Position numbers and translations under genes: made by a program. A stretch of DNA of 64,000 bases from Rahnella aquatilis CIP 78.65 = ATCC 33071 (GTDB lineage: Bacteria; Pseudomonadota; Gammaproteobacteria; Enterobacterales; Enterobacteriaceae): assembly GCF_000241955.1 (NCBI RefSeq), contig NC_016818.1, positions 3,596,001 to 3,660,000 of the forward strand. The letters run 5' to 3'. Below are positions 56,624-64,000 of this stretch, in pieces. The first letter of the stretch is position 1. Every line of letters starts with the position of its first letter. The notes below the pieces were generated by a model. The model was not told where the DNA came from and did no database searches. It saw only the letters and a list, made by a program, of their open reading frames with translations.

Positions 56624-57988
56624 GTGAACGATAACCAGATGACCCCGCAGGAAAGTCGGGCTACATGGGGACTAGGGACAGTATTTTCTTTGCGCATGCT
56701 TGGCATGTTCATGGTTCTTCCGGTGCTGACCACCTATGGCATGAAACTCTCCGGTGCCAGCGAAACACTGATCGGCATCGCCATCGGTATTTACGGACTG
56801 GCACAGGCTGTTTTCCAGATCCCGTTTGGCCTGCTTTCTGACCGCGTTGGCCGCAAGCCGCTGATCATCTTTGGCCTGGTCATCTTCTGCATCGGCAGCA
56901 TTGTGGCTGCTTCCACCGAATCTATCTGGGGCGTGATCATTGGTCGTGCCCTGCAAGGCTCCGGCGCGATTGCTGCTGCCGTGATGGCGCTGCTTTCTGA
57001 TCTGACCCGCGAGCAAAACCGTACCAAAGCGATGGCGTTTATCGGCATCAGTTTTGGTATTACCTTTGCGATTGCGATGGTACTCGGCCCGATTATCACC
57101 CACGCCTGGGGTCTGCATGCTCTGTTCTGGGCTATCGCAGCGCTGACCATTCTGGGCATCATCATTACCGTGGCCGTGGTGCCCTCCCCTGCCACGCATA
57201 TACTGAACCGTGAATCGAGCATGGTGAAAGGCAGCTTTGGCAAAGTGATGAGCAACGCCAAATTACTGAAGCTGAACTTCGGCATTCTGTGCCTTCACGT
57301 GTTACTGATGTCGAGTTTCGTGGTATTGCCGCAAGTGATGGAACACGCGGGCTACCCACCGGGTGACCACTGGCGGGTGTATCTGATCACCATGCTGACG
57401 TCTTTCGTCGCCGTCATTCCGGTGATTGTCTACGCCGAGAAAAAGCGCCACATGAAACAGGTATTTATGGGCTGCGTGGTGATGTTGTTGCTGGCTGAAA
57501 TCGTGCTGTGGGCTGCTGGCCTGCATTTATGGGCGGTCATCGCCGGTATCCAGTTATTCTTCCTGGCGTTTAACGTGATGGAAGCGATTTTGCCATCGCT
57601 AATCAGTAAAGAATCTCCGGCGGGCTATAAAGGCACCGCGATGGGACTTTACTCCACCAGCCAGTTCATTGGCGTGGCGATTGGCGGCAGCTTAGGCGGT
57701 TATGTTTACGGGCATGCCGGTGCCGGTGCGGTATTCCTGGTCTGTGCGGTCATTGCCGTCGTCTGGTTACTGGTCAGCGCCACCATGACTGAACCGCCGT
57801 ATGTCAGCAGTCTGCGTATCACATTGTCTGAACTGGCGGTGAAAGATTCCGCCCTGCAGGCACGCATTCTTGCACAACCGGGCGTGGCCGAAGCCGTTGT
57901 CGTACCGGAAGAGTTCAGTGCCTACGTGAAAGTTGATACTAAACAGACCAACCGCAAAGCCCTCGAGCAACTGGTCAGCGCTGCCTGA
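56624..57988 (+). CDS. yajR: MFS transporter YajR with C-terminal YAM domain
   Basis: YajR is a 12-helix major facilitator with a cytosolic ferredoxin-like YAM domain. The 454 residues equal E. coli. It starts at a GTG (56624), 7 bases after GAGG; an overlapping ATG two bases upstream is out of frame. MFS motif A is GLLSDRVGRKPLI and motif C-type glycines lie in GPIITHAWG. The YAM domain covers about residues 390-454. Its substrate is not established. Confidence 0.95.
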   Translation: MNDNQMTPQESRATWGLGTVFSLRMLGMFMVLPVLTTYGMKLSGASETLIGIAIGIYGLAQAVFQIPFGLLSDRVGRKPLIIFGLVIFCIGSIVAASTESIWGVIIGRALQGSGAIAAAVMALLSDLTREQNRTKAMAFIGISFGITFAIAMVLGPIITHAWGLHALFWAIAALTILGIIITVAVVPSPATHILNRESSMVKGSFGKVMSNAKLLKLNFGILCLHVLLMSSFVVLPQVMEHAGYPPGDHWRVYLITMLTSFVAVIPVIVYAEKKRHMKQVFMGCVVMLLLAEIVLWAAGLHLWAVIAGIQLFFLAFNVMEAILPSLISKESPAGYKGTAMGLYSTSQFIGVAIGGSLGGYVYGHAGAGAVFLVCAVIAVVWLLVSATMTEPPYVSSLRITLSELAVKDSALQARILAQPGVAEAVVVPEEFSAYVKVDTKQTNRKALEQLVSAA

Positions 57989-58005
57989 CGCGTTCTGACA
58001 TTAAT

Positions 58006-58044
58006 AAACGCTGTGCCTGCAAACTGGCACAGCGTTTCATTTTT
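58006..58044 (+). terminator. yajR terminator
   Basis: AAACGCTGTGCC and GGCACAGCGTTT form a 12-bp stem, followed by CATTTTT. Confidence 0.9.
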
Positions 58045-58158
58045 ATCCCCACCGCGTGACCCCCCTCACTTAAAAAACCTCAGTAATCATTATCCTCAGG
58101 AATTCCTTAACAAAAATTTTTGTCAGTGATGACGGCTTTCGGGCCTTTTGAGGATCTC

Positions 58159-59457
58159 ATGAAAACATATGCTCTCGTTGGCACCGGCGGTCGCTCAGGT
58201 TTATACATTGAAGCGATTACCGGCAAATACCGCCACAACGCAAAATTTGTGGCCTTCTGCGATACAAACCAGACACGAATGGATTATGCGAACCGTCAGC
58301 TTGAGCAAAGCGGCATCGCCCGGGTACCGACCTGGAAAGCGGCCGATTTCAATACGATGCTCGAGGAAACCAAACCGGATATCGTGATTGTCACCAGCAT
58401 GGACCGCACGCACGATGACTATATCGTCCGTGCCCTGCACGCCCGTTGCGACGTCATTACTGAAAAACCCATGACCATTGATGAACCGCGCGCTTTGCGC
58501 ATTCTGGATGCCGTCGATGCGACGGGGTATCAGGTGCGCGTGGCGTTTAATTACCGTTACGCGCCACATCACAGCAAAATGCGTGAACTGCTGATGCAGG
58601 ACACTATTGGCGACGTGCTTTCAGTGCACTTTGAATGGCTGCTCAATACCGAACACGGTGCAGATTATTTCCGTCGCTGGCACCGTGAAAAACGCAATTC
58701 CGGTGGCCTGCTGGTGCACAAATCTACCCACCATTTTGATCTGATGAATTTCTGGCTGAACAGCACGCCGGAAAAAGTTTATGCCCAGGGCGACCTGCGT
58801 TTTTACGGTAAAGAGAATGCCGAGAAACGCGGCGTGACCGAATTTTATCCCCGGGCACATGGCTACGTGCAGGCACAGAACGATCCGTTTGCGCTGCATA
58901 TGGCAGACAACGCCCAGCTCAAAGCGCTGTATCTGAATGCAGAACATGAGGATAACTATTTCCGCGACCAGAGTGTGTTCAGCGACGGCATCAATATTGA
59001 AGATACCCTATCGGTGCTGGTGAAATACCAGAACAAAGTCCAGCTAACCTATTCGCTGAATGCATATCTGCCCTGGGAAGGATTGAACGTGGTATTCAAC
59101 GGCACCAAAGGCCGCATTGAAATGAAAATCGTCGAGATGTCTTACGTTAATGCCGGTGGCAAACGTGAAAACGAAGGCAGTATCGAGAAAGCAGAAATCA
59201 CGGTTTACCCGTTATTTGCAGAGCCGTGGAAAGCAGAATTCCAGCTGGGAGAAGGCGGTCACGGCGGCGGCGATAATGCCATGCTGGAAGATCTGTTTGG
59301 CGAACGTAAAGACGATCCGTTAAAACGCGCCGCCGATCACCGCGCGGGGGCGATGTCGATCCTGACCGGTATCGCCGGAAATCTGTCGATGCAGCATGAT
59401 AAACCGGTTTACTTTAAAGACTTCGAACTGGTGAAAAGACTACGCCAGCCGAAGTAA
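58159..59457 (+). CDS. Gfo/Idh/MocA family NAD(P)-dependent oxidoreductase
   Basis: The 432-residue protein from ATG 58159 (GAGG 5 bases upstream) has an N-terminal Rossmann fold (YALVGTGGRSGLYIEAITG) and the family motif CDVITEKPMTID with the catalytic-type EKP lysine near residue 98. The C-terminal alpha/beta domain includes LVHKSTHHFDLMNFWL, which supplies the usual Lys/His/Asp-like triad. These enzymes oxidise or reduce sugars, inositols or sugar-acid derivatives; the substrate here is unknown. The gene stands alone, with its own terminator-flanked interval between yajR and yajQ, and is not in the E. coli backbone. It is convergent with yajQ. Confidence 0.85.
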   Translation: MKTYALVGTGGRSGLYIEAITGKYRHNAKFVAFCDTNQTRMDYANRQLEQSGIARVPTWKAADFNTMLEETKPDIVIVTSMDRTHDDYIVRALHARCDVITEKPMTIDEPRALRILDAVDATGYQVRVAFNYRYAPHHSKMRELLMQDTIGDVLSVHFEWLLNTEHGADYFRRWHREKRNSGGLLVHKSTHHFDLMNFWLNSTPEKVYAQGDLRFYGKENAEKRGVTEFYPRAHGYVQAQNDPFALHMADNAQLKALYLNAEHEDNYFRDQSVFSDGINIEDTLSVLVKYQNKVQLTYSLNAYLPWEGLNVVFNGTKGRIEMKIVEMSYVNAGGKRENEGSIEKAEITVYPLFAEPWKAEFQLGEGGHGGGDNAMLEDLFGERKDDPLKRAADHRAGAMSILTGIAGNLSMQHDKPVYFKDFELVKRLRQPK

Positions 59458-59464
59458 CCGCCAT

Positions 59465-59487
59465 AAAAAAGGGACGCACAGCGTCCC
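59465..59487 (-). terminator. yajQ terminator
   Basis: GGGACGC and GCGTCCC pair around ACA/TGT; on the minus strand a T6 run follows. Confidence 0.85.
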
Positions 59488-59514
59488 GATCTTAATTGCA
59501 AAGAACGAAGGCTA

Positions 59515-60006
59515 TCAGTCTCTGAAGTTTTTGAACTGGAAGGGCTGGCCCAGATCACCTTTCTTAACCAGCGCCATCACGGCCTGCAAATCATCACGCG
59601 CTTTGCCGGTGACACGAACTTCGTCGCCCTGAACCTGCGCCTGCACTTTGATTTTACTGTCTTTAATCAGCTTGACGATTTTCTTCGCCAGCGCGGATTC
59701 AATGCCGGAATGCAGTTTGGCGTCAACACTGTAGGTTTTACCGCTGTGCTCCATCTGCTCAGGAATTTCCAGCGCCCCGCCTTCAATGCCACGTTTGGCT
59801 AATTTTTCACGCAGAATATCGACCAGCTGGTTCACCTGAAAATCTGATTCGCTGGCCACTTTGATACTCTCGTTTTTTTCATTGAGATCGAAGCTGGCAG
59901 GAATATTGCGGAAATCCCAGCGGGTTTGCAGTTCACGGCTGGCATTTTCCACGGCATTGCGCACTTCCTGCATGTCGATTTCGGAAACAATGTCAAAAGA
60001 CGGCAT
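59515..60006 (-). CDS. yajQ: Nucleotide-binding protein YajQ
   Basis: This 163-residue protein of the UPF0234 family binds nucleotides, and Xanthomonas homologues act as cyclic di-GMP effectors. It starts [20 protein letters not shown] and contains [20 protein letters not shown] and the terminal [19 protein letters not shown] precedes the start. It is divergent from panE across about 240 bases. Confidence 0.95.
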   Translation of the reverse strand: MPSFDIVSEIDMQEVRNAVENASRELQTRWDFRNIPASFDLNEKNESIKVASESDFQVNQLVDILREKLAKRGIEGGALEIPEQMEHSGKTYSVDAKLHSGIESALAKKIVKLIKDSKIKVQAQVQGDEVRVTGKARDDLQAVMALVKKGDLGQPFQFKNFRD

Positions 60007-60246
60007 AATCGCTTCTCCCTGTAGTTTTTGTGTTGCACGTTATATGGCGTGCATAATAGCGCCTTCAACCGTCGATGCCAAACGACAGCAAAGCACCGAA
60101 CATAAAATGCTCCGAGGGTCAAAAAGTGCAGGTGAAAATGTGATCTGCTGCACAAATGTCTATACTAATAAGATAACCGGACAGCAGAATATTCTTTCGA
60201 CAATCAATTTCATGGCCCTGTTTCGCCATAATTCCCGGGAGGCACA

Positions 60247-61158
60247 ATGAAAATAACAGTATTGGGTTGCGGTGCGCTGGGACAACTTTGGCTTTCGGCT
60301 CTTTATCAGCAGGGCCACGACGTTCAGGGCTGGATCCGCATTCCACAGCCATTTTGTGCCGTCAACGTTATCTCGCCGGAAGGCATTGCTTTTAATCGCA
60401 ATATGCCCACTAACGACCCGGAACATCTGGCACAAAGCGAATTACTGCTGGTCACGTTGAAAGCGTGGCAGGTTTCCGGCGCGGTCAGCGCGCTGATGCC
60501 GAGGCTTAATGATAATTGCGCGATATTGCTGCTGCACAATGGCATGGGCACTGTTGATGAATTACCCCCTAACCGTCTGGCGATTTTGCAGGGCGCGACG
60601 ACCCATGCGGCGCGTCATGAAGGCAACGCCATTGTCCATGTCGCAGCGGGTGCCACACACATCGGGCCGGTAACACCGCGTGGTGCCGCACTGAGTTCAC
60701 TGGCGGATACGCTGCATAATGCCTTACCGGACGTCGCGTGGCATGACAACATCAAATCATCATTATGGAATAAACTGGCGGTGAATTGCGTCATCAATCC
60801 GCTGACGGCGATATACGATTGCAGCAACGGCGCTTTACTGGCGCATAGCGGTCAGATTGAAGAAATCTGTCAGGAAGTCGCGCAGGTTATGGCAATCGAA
60901 GGCGTTGAAATTCACAGCGAATCATTGCTCAGTTTTGTCTATCAGGTGATCGACTCTACAGCGGCAAATCATTCATCGATGTTGCAGGACATCCGCAGCC
61001 AGCGTCATACCGAAATTGATTACATCACCGGATATGTCCTGCGCCGCGGGCGTAAGTTCGGGCTGACCCTGCCGGTTAACAACCGCTTATTTGAACAGAT
61101 TAAGAGAAAGGAAAACGATTATGAACGCATCAGTTCTGGTCTGCCTGGCACCTGGTAG
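60247..61158 (+). CDS. panE: 2-dehydropantoate 2-reductase
   Basis: PanE (ApbA) reduces ketopantoate to pantoate with NADPH in coenzyme A synthesis. The 303 residues equal E. coli. The N terminus has the Rossmann motif [11 protein letters not shown]. The catalytic lysine is in [18 protein letters not shown] (about 176), and [20 protein letters not shown] supplies the substrate-binding Ser and Glu. GGGAGG precedes the start. Its last 38 bases overlap yajL. Confidence 0.97.
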   Translation: MKITVLGCGALGQLWLSALYQQGHDVQGWIRIPQPFCAVNVISPEGIAFNRNMPTNDPEHLAQSELLLVTLKAWQVSGAVSALMPRLNDNCAILLLHNGMGTVDELPPNRLAILQGATTHAARHEGNAIVHVAAGATHIGPVTPRGAALSSLADTLHNALPDVAWHDNIKSSLWNKLAVNCVINPLTAIYDCSNGALLAHSGQIEEICQEVAQVMAIEGVEIHSESLLSFVYQVIDSTAANHSSMLQDIRSQRHTEIDYITGYVLRRGRKFGLTLPVNNRLFEQIKRKENDYERISSGLPGTW

Positions 61159-61729
61159 CGAAGAAATCGAAGCCGTCACCGTGATTGATTTGCTGGTACG
61201 GGCTGGGATTAACGTCACCACAGCCAGTGTCGCAGGCGATGGCAACCTGGAGATCCGCTGCTCGCGCGGCGTGCGTATTTTGGCAGACGTCGCGCTGGTG
61301 GATGTCGCAGATGATGAGCATGCGGTGATCGTTCTGCCGGGCGGCCTCGGTGGCGCAACCTGTTTTAGTGAAAGCCCGCTGCTGGTGGAAAAAGTGCGCC
61401 AGATGCATGTCAGCGGTAAAATCGTTGCCGCCATCTGCGCCGCCCCTGCGCTGGTACTGGAATATCACGATTTGTTCCCGGTCGGCAATATGACGGGTTT
61501 CCCGGGCTTAAGGGATAAGATCGACCCGAACAAATGGTCCGATCGTCGGGTGATTTTCGATCCGCGCGTTAATCTTCTGACCAGTCAGGGGCCGGGCACT
61601 TCGATGGAATTTGCCCTGAAAATTATCGATCTGCTGCTGGGCAAAGCCAAAGCGGCAGAAATCGCCGCGCAACTGGTTCTGGCACCGGGCATTTATAACT
61701 ACACCGATGAAGGTGCGCGCGAATCCTGA
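61121..61729 (+). CDS. yajL: Protein deglycase / chaperone YajL (DJ-1 family)
   Basis: YajL protects proteins from glyoxal and oxidative damage. From ATG 61121 ([20 protein letters not shown]) the product is 202 residues, against 196 in E. coli. The reactive cysteine is in [12 protein letters not shown] (near 106) and the DJ-1 Glu lies in GSEEIEA. AAAGGA precedes the start. The gene overlaps panE by 38 bases, so the two are co-transcribed. Directly downstream lies the IS200-type element. Confidence 0.95.
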   Translation: MNASVLVCLAPGSEEIEAVTVIDLLVRAGINVTTASVAGDGNLEIRCSRGVRILADVALVDVADDEHAVIVLPGGLGGATCFSESPLLVEKVRQMHVSGKIVAAICAAPALVLEYHDLFPVGNMTGFPGLRDKIDPNKWSDRRVIFDPRVNLLTSQGPGTSMEFALKIIDLLLGKAKAAEIAAQLVLAPGIYNYTDEGARES

Positions 61730-61754
61730 TCCGATTGCTGCCAATAATAAATAT

Positions 61755-61778
61755 CCTCCGGCATAGCCGGAGGTTTTT
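61755..61778 (+). terminator. IS200 right-end hairpin, likely terminator for yajL
   Basis: CCTCCGGC-ATA-GCCGGAGG followed by five T residues on the plus strand. It is a transposase recognition hairpin and also ends readthrough from panE-yajL. Confidence 0.7.
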
Positions 61779-61855
61779 CATATGCGCCTGTAAGGCTCTG
61801 TTACCAGCCGCGCCCTAACAGGCGCATAGCAATCTGACATTTGCATCCAAATTCG

Positions 61856-62314
61856 TTACTTACCGCCCGTAAACGGGCTCCCTGGATACGGGATTGATAA
61901 CTGTTCCCCTAGTTTATCCTGCTCCAGTTGGTGCTTTATGTATTCCTGGATCTTCGATGTATTTTTACCCACTGTATCTACATAATACCCTCGGCACCAA
62001 AACTCCCTGTTCCTGTATTTGAATTTAAGATCACCAAATTGTTCATATAGCATCAGACTACTTTTGCCCTTCAGATACCCCATGAAGCTCGATACACTCA
62101 TCTTCGGCGGGATTTCCACAAGCATATGGATGTGATCTGCACAGCATTCTGCTTCCAGAATGTGCACATTTTTCCATTCACACAGTTTTCTTAAAATACT
62201 CCCTACTGCACGGCGTTTCTCGCCGTAGAAGACCTGCCTTCGGTATTTAGGCGCGAAAACTATGTGATATTTACAGTTCCATCGGGTGTGCGCTAAGCTC
62301 TTTTCGTCCCCCAT
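61856..62314 (-). CDS. tnpA: IS200-family Y1 transposase TnpA
   Basis: The 152-residue transposase from ATG 62314 (MGDEKSLAHTRWNCKYHIVF) is complete, with no frameshift. It belongs to the HUH superfamily: the metal site is HIH in CCADHIHMLVEIP, and the nucleophilic tyrosine is in RGYYVDTVGKN. It cuts and joins single-stranded DNA at the element ends. The ribosome binding site (GGGGG) lies within the 3' arm of an upstream hairpin, so translation should be very low. Confidence 0.95.
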   Translation of the reverse strand: MGDEKSLAHTRWNCKYHIVFAPKYRRQVFYGEKRRAVGSILRKLCEWKNVHILEAECCADHIHMLVEIPPKMSVSSFMGYLKGKSSLMLYEQFGDLKFKYRNREFWCRGYYVDTVGKNTSKIQEYIKHQLEQDKLGEQLSIPYPGSPFTGGK

Positions 62315-62320
62315 TGGGAC

Positions 62321-62389
62321 CCCCTTTTGATTTCTTGTTTGACCAATGCAGTTGCCAGACCGCAAGGTGTTTTAACAAATCAAAAGGGG
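62321..62389 (-). promoter_or_regulatory. IS200 transposase mRNA 5' hairpin
   Basis: CCCCTTTTGATTT (62321-62333) and AAATCAAAAGGGG (62377-62389) form a perfect 13-bp stem around 43 bases. It buries the tnpA ribosome binding site, as known for Salmonella IS200. Confidence 0.8.
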
Positions 62390-62457
62390 TTTTTATATCC
62401 GGCTCAAAGCTGGAAGCTTTACGGAACCCCCAGCCTAGCTGGGGGTTTTCTATAGAC

Positions 62458-62492
62458 AAAAAGGGGGGTCAGCGATGCTGCCCCCCTTTTTT
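62458..62492. terminator. Bidirectional terminator after thiI
   Basis: GGGGGG-T-CAGC and GCTG-C-CCCCC pair around GAT, flanked by A5 at the left and T7 at the right, so it works on both strands. On the minus strand it ends thiI. Confidence 0.9.
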
Positions 62493-62509
62493 TACATCCG
62501 GAATTTCGT

Positions 62510-63958
62510 TTACGGACGATAGACTTTCACGTTGTGGAAGCCCTGCTCTTTCAGATACAGCGCCTGTAAACGACTCATTACGCCACGATCACAATACAGC
62601 AGATAAGTTTTGCTCTGATCCAGAGAGCCAAACTGAGTGGCCAGTTTGTAGAACGCCAGCGGCTTCACTTCAACGTTTTCCAGTGCCAGCGGCTGCGCCT
62701 CTACTTCATCCGGTGCGCGAACATCCAGAACGATGTCTGTTGACACGAACTCCGCTACCGTTTCCACTTCCGGCACCACTTCCGCCGCCTGGGTAGCAAT
62801 TTCGCGGATATCGACATTCCGCGCTTCGCTGACCACTTTATCCAACACGTTAAAATCGAACATCGCTTCTTCGGCTTCGATCTTCGCTTTAACCGCTTTC
62901 ACGGTCGGGCTTTTCGAAATCACACCGCAATATTCCGGCATGGTTTTCGCAAAATCTTCCGTCCCGATTTCACGGGCAATCTTAATGATGTGCTCTTTAT
63001 CGTGAGAAATCAGCGGACGCAGAATGAGCGTGTCAGAAACATTGTCGATTAAACGCAAATTGGTCAGCGTCTGGCTGGAAACCTGACCCAACGCTTCGCC
63101 TGTCACCAGTGCCTGCACGCCGTAGCGCTCAGCAATAGCCGACGCCGCACGCACCATCATGCGTTTTAGCACCACGCCCATCTGGCCATCTTCGACTTTT
63201 TCGAGTATTTCACCCACCACTGGTTCGAAATCAACCGCGATAAAACGCACACGGTGCGAGCTGCCAAAACGGTTCCACAGATAATGCGCCACCTGTTTCA
63301 CACCGATTTCATGCGCTGCGCCGCCGAGATTAAAGAAACAATAATGCACACGACAGCCACGGCGCATCAGCATATAACTGGAGACGCCGGAGTCGAAACC
63401 GCCGGAAATCAGTGACAACACATCTTCCTGCGTGCCAATCGGGTAGCCGCCCTGGCCTTCGAGGCGGCTTTTCACCAGCACCAGCTTATCGTCGTTAATT
63501 TCCAGTTTCACCGTAACCTGCGGAGCGGTCAGGCTAACTTTTGCCGATTCAATGTGCTGATTCAGGCCGCCGCCAACATAGCGCTCAACTTCGGTAGACG
63601 TGAAGTCATGCTTGCCACGACGTTTAACACGCACGCAGAACGTTTTTCCTTCCACTTCAGCACGATAAGCTTCCAGCGTTTGCTCGAAGATATTATGGAC
63701 ATCGGTGTAAGGACGGTCTTCAACTTCTTCAACATAACGGATCCCCGGAATGCGGCAGAGCAATTCCTGAATCAGGTCGTGTTTGCTTTCGTCTTTGCTG
63801 CGAACTTCGATATGATCCCAGTGGCGAACCACCGCCAGCGTCTCATCATGCGGTCGCACGATATTGCGAATGCTGCTTGAGAGGATCTTAATGAAGCGCA
63901 AACGCACAGATTGGCTCTTGATGGTGATTTCAGGGAACAATTTAATGATAAACTTCAT
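62510..63958 (-). CDS. thiI: tRNA 4-thiouridine synthase / thiamine sulfur transferase ThiI
   Basis: ThiI puts sulfur into tRNA uridine 8 and supplies sulfur for the thiamine thiazole. The 482 residues equal E. coli. A ferredoxin-like and THUMP N terminus (about 1-165) is followed by a PP-loop ([16 protein letters not shown]). Cys344 lies in [10 protein letters not shown]. The C-terminal rhodanese domain holds the persulfide Cys456 in [13 protein letters not shown]. The rhodanese part is missing in many bacteria, so both activities are likely here. Its start lies 42 bases from the right edge. Confidence 0.97.
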   Translation of the reverse strand: MKFIIKLFPEITIKSQSVRLRFIKILSSSIRNIVRPHDETLAVVRHWDHIEVRSKDESKHDLIQELLCRIPGIRYVEEVEDRPYTDVHNIFEQTLEAYRAEVEGKTFCVRVKRRGKHDFTSTEVERYVGGGLNQHIESAKVSLTAPQVTVKLEINDDKLVLVKSRLEGQGGYPIGTQEDVLSLISGGFDSGVSSYMLMRRGCRVHYCFFNLGGAAHEIGVKQVAHYLWNRFGSSHRVRFIAVDFEPVVGEILEKVEDGQMGVVLKRMMVRAASAIAERYGVQALVTGEALGQVSSQTLTNLRLIDNVSDTLILRPLISHDKEHIIKIAREIGTEDFAKTMPEYCGVISKSPTVKAVKAKIEAEEAMFDFNVLDKVVSEARNVDIREIATQAAEVVPEVETVAEFVSTDIVLDVRAPDEVEAQPLALENVEVKPLAFYKLATQFGSLDQSKTYLLYCDRGVMSRLQALYLKEQGFHNVKVYRP

Positions 63959-64000
63959 GGCAGTCTTTTGTTAGCGGGTGAAAAAACGGGGTAGTAAGTC

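Larger units (their letters stand above)
61748..62458 (-). mobile_element. IS200/IS605-family element (IS200/IS1541-like), about 0.71 kb
   Basis: The element carries a single Y1 transposase gene and no terminal inverted repeats. Subterminal hairpins mark both ends: AACCCCCAGC/GCTGGGGGTT at the left end (62425-62447) and CCTCCGGC/GCCGGAGG at the right end (61755-61773). The distance between them fits the 0.70-0.71 kb known for IS200. Exact edges are estimated, because such elements make no target duplication. It sits between yajL and thiI, against the T tract of the thiI terminator. Confidence 0.85.

Noticed and set aside
62314..62796. 160-codon plus-strand frame across the IS200 left end and thiI end
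   Set aside because: It crosses the IS hairpins and the thiI terminator and has no family resemblance.
1..64000. CRISPR arrays, tRNA or rRNA genes, prophage or integrative element
   Set aside because: No spaced direct repeats, cloverleaf sequences, integrase or phage structural genes were recognised.

Overview
The window is chromosomal DNA of a member of the Enterobacterales. The backbone follows the Escherichia coli 10-11 minute region almost gene for gene: dnaX, apt, ybaN, priC, rsmS, mscK, acrRAB, tomB-hha, ffs, atl (ybaZ), ybaY, tesB, amtB-glnK, mdlAB, decR, cof, ybaE, queC, fadM, ybaV, ppiD, hupB, lon, clpX, clpP, tig, bolA, yajG, ampG, cyoABCDE, yajR, yajQ, panE, yajL, thiI. A 67-residue YmoA-length Hha, a ccdA-type cysteine desulfhydrase beside decR, an IS200/IS1541-like element and a Yersinia/Serratia-type palindromic repeat point to Yersiniaceae (Rahnella, Ewingella or Serratia-like) rather than Escherichia. 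The genus is an inference.

Region by region. 1-6.3 kb: dnaX (cut by the left edge, with an intact programmed frameshift site), malS with MalT-like boxes, apt, ybaN, priC and rsmS. 6.3-15.1 kb: the MscK channel and the acrR / acrAB multidrug efflux locus with a perfect AcrR operator. 15.1-18.3 kb: a zinc-starvation block, made of zinc-free ribosomal protein paralogues rpmE2-rpmJ2 facing a metal ABC transporter operon. Both transcription units carry Zur-type palindromes. The ABC operon begins with an unannotated 35-residue single-pass membrane microprotein whose stop overlaps the ATPase start. 18.4-19.8 kb: an AT-rich stretch with an orphan gene, then tomB-hha. 19.8-24.2 kb: a LysR regulator divergent from ade-adeQ (adenine deaminase and purine permease). 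24.3-28.6 kb: 4.5S RNA, an alkyltransferase-like protein, ybaY, tesB and the nitrogen-regulated glnK-amtB operon with a sigma-54 promoter. 28.9-38.9 kb: the MdlAB ABC exporter, the decR/ccdA cysteine-detoxification pair, cof, ybaE, queC, fadM (with a FadR-like site) and ybaV. 39-48.7 kb: the protein quality-control cluster ppiD-hupB-lon-clpX-clpP-tig-bolA, with sigma-32 promoters before lon and clpP. 49-57.9 kb: yajG, ampG, the cytochrome bo3 oxidase operon cyoABCDE and yajR. 58-64 kb: a Gfo/Idh/MocA oxidoreductase absent from the E. coli backbone, yajQ, panE-yajL, an IS200-type element and thiI.

Most of the window is conserved housekeeping sequence. Accessory content is limited to malS (relocated), the zinc block, the orphan gene, the ade locus, ccdA, the palindromic repeat, the Gfo/Idh/MocA gene and the IS element. 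The best candidate for something undescribed is the zinc locus with its leading microprotein. No CRISPR array, prophage, tRNA or rRNA gene was seen. Start codons were reassigned in many genes from ribosome binding sites and family alignments recalled from memory; no database search was run.
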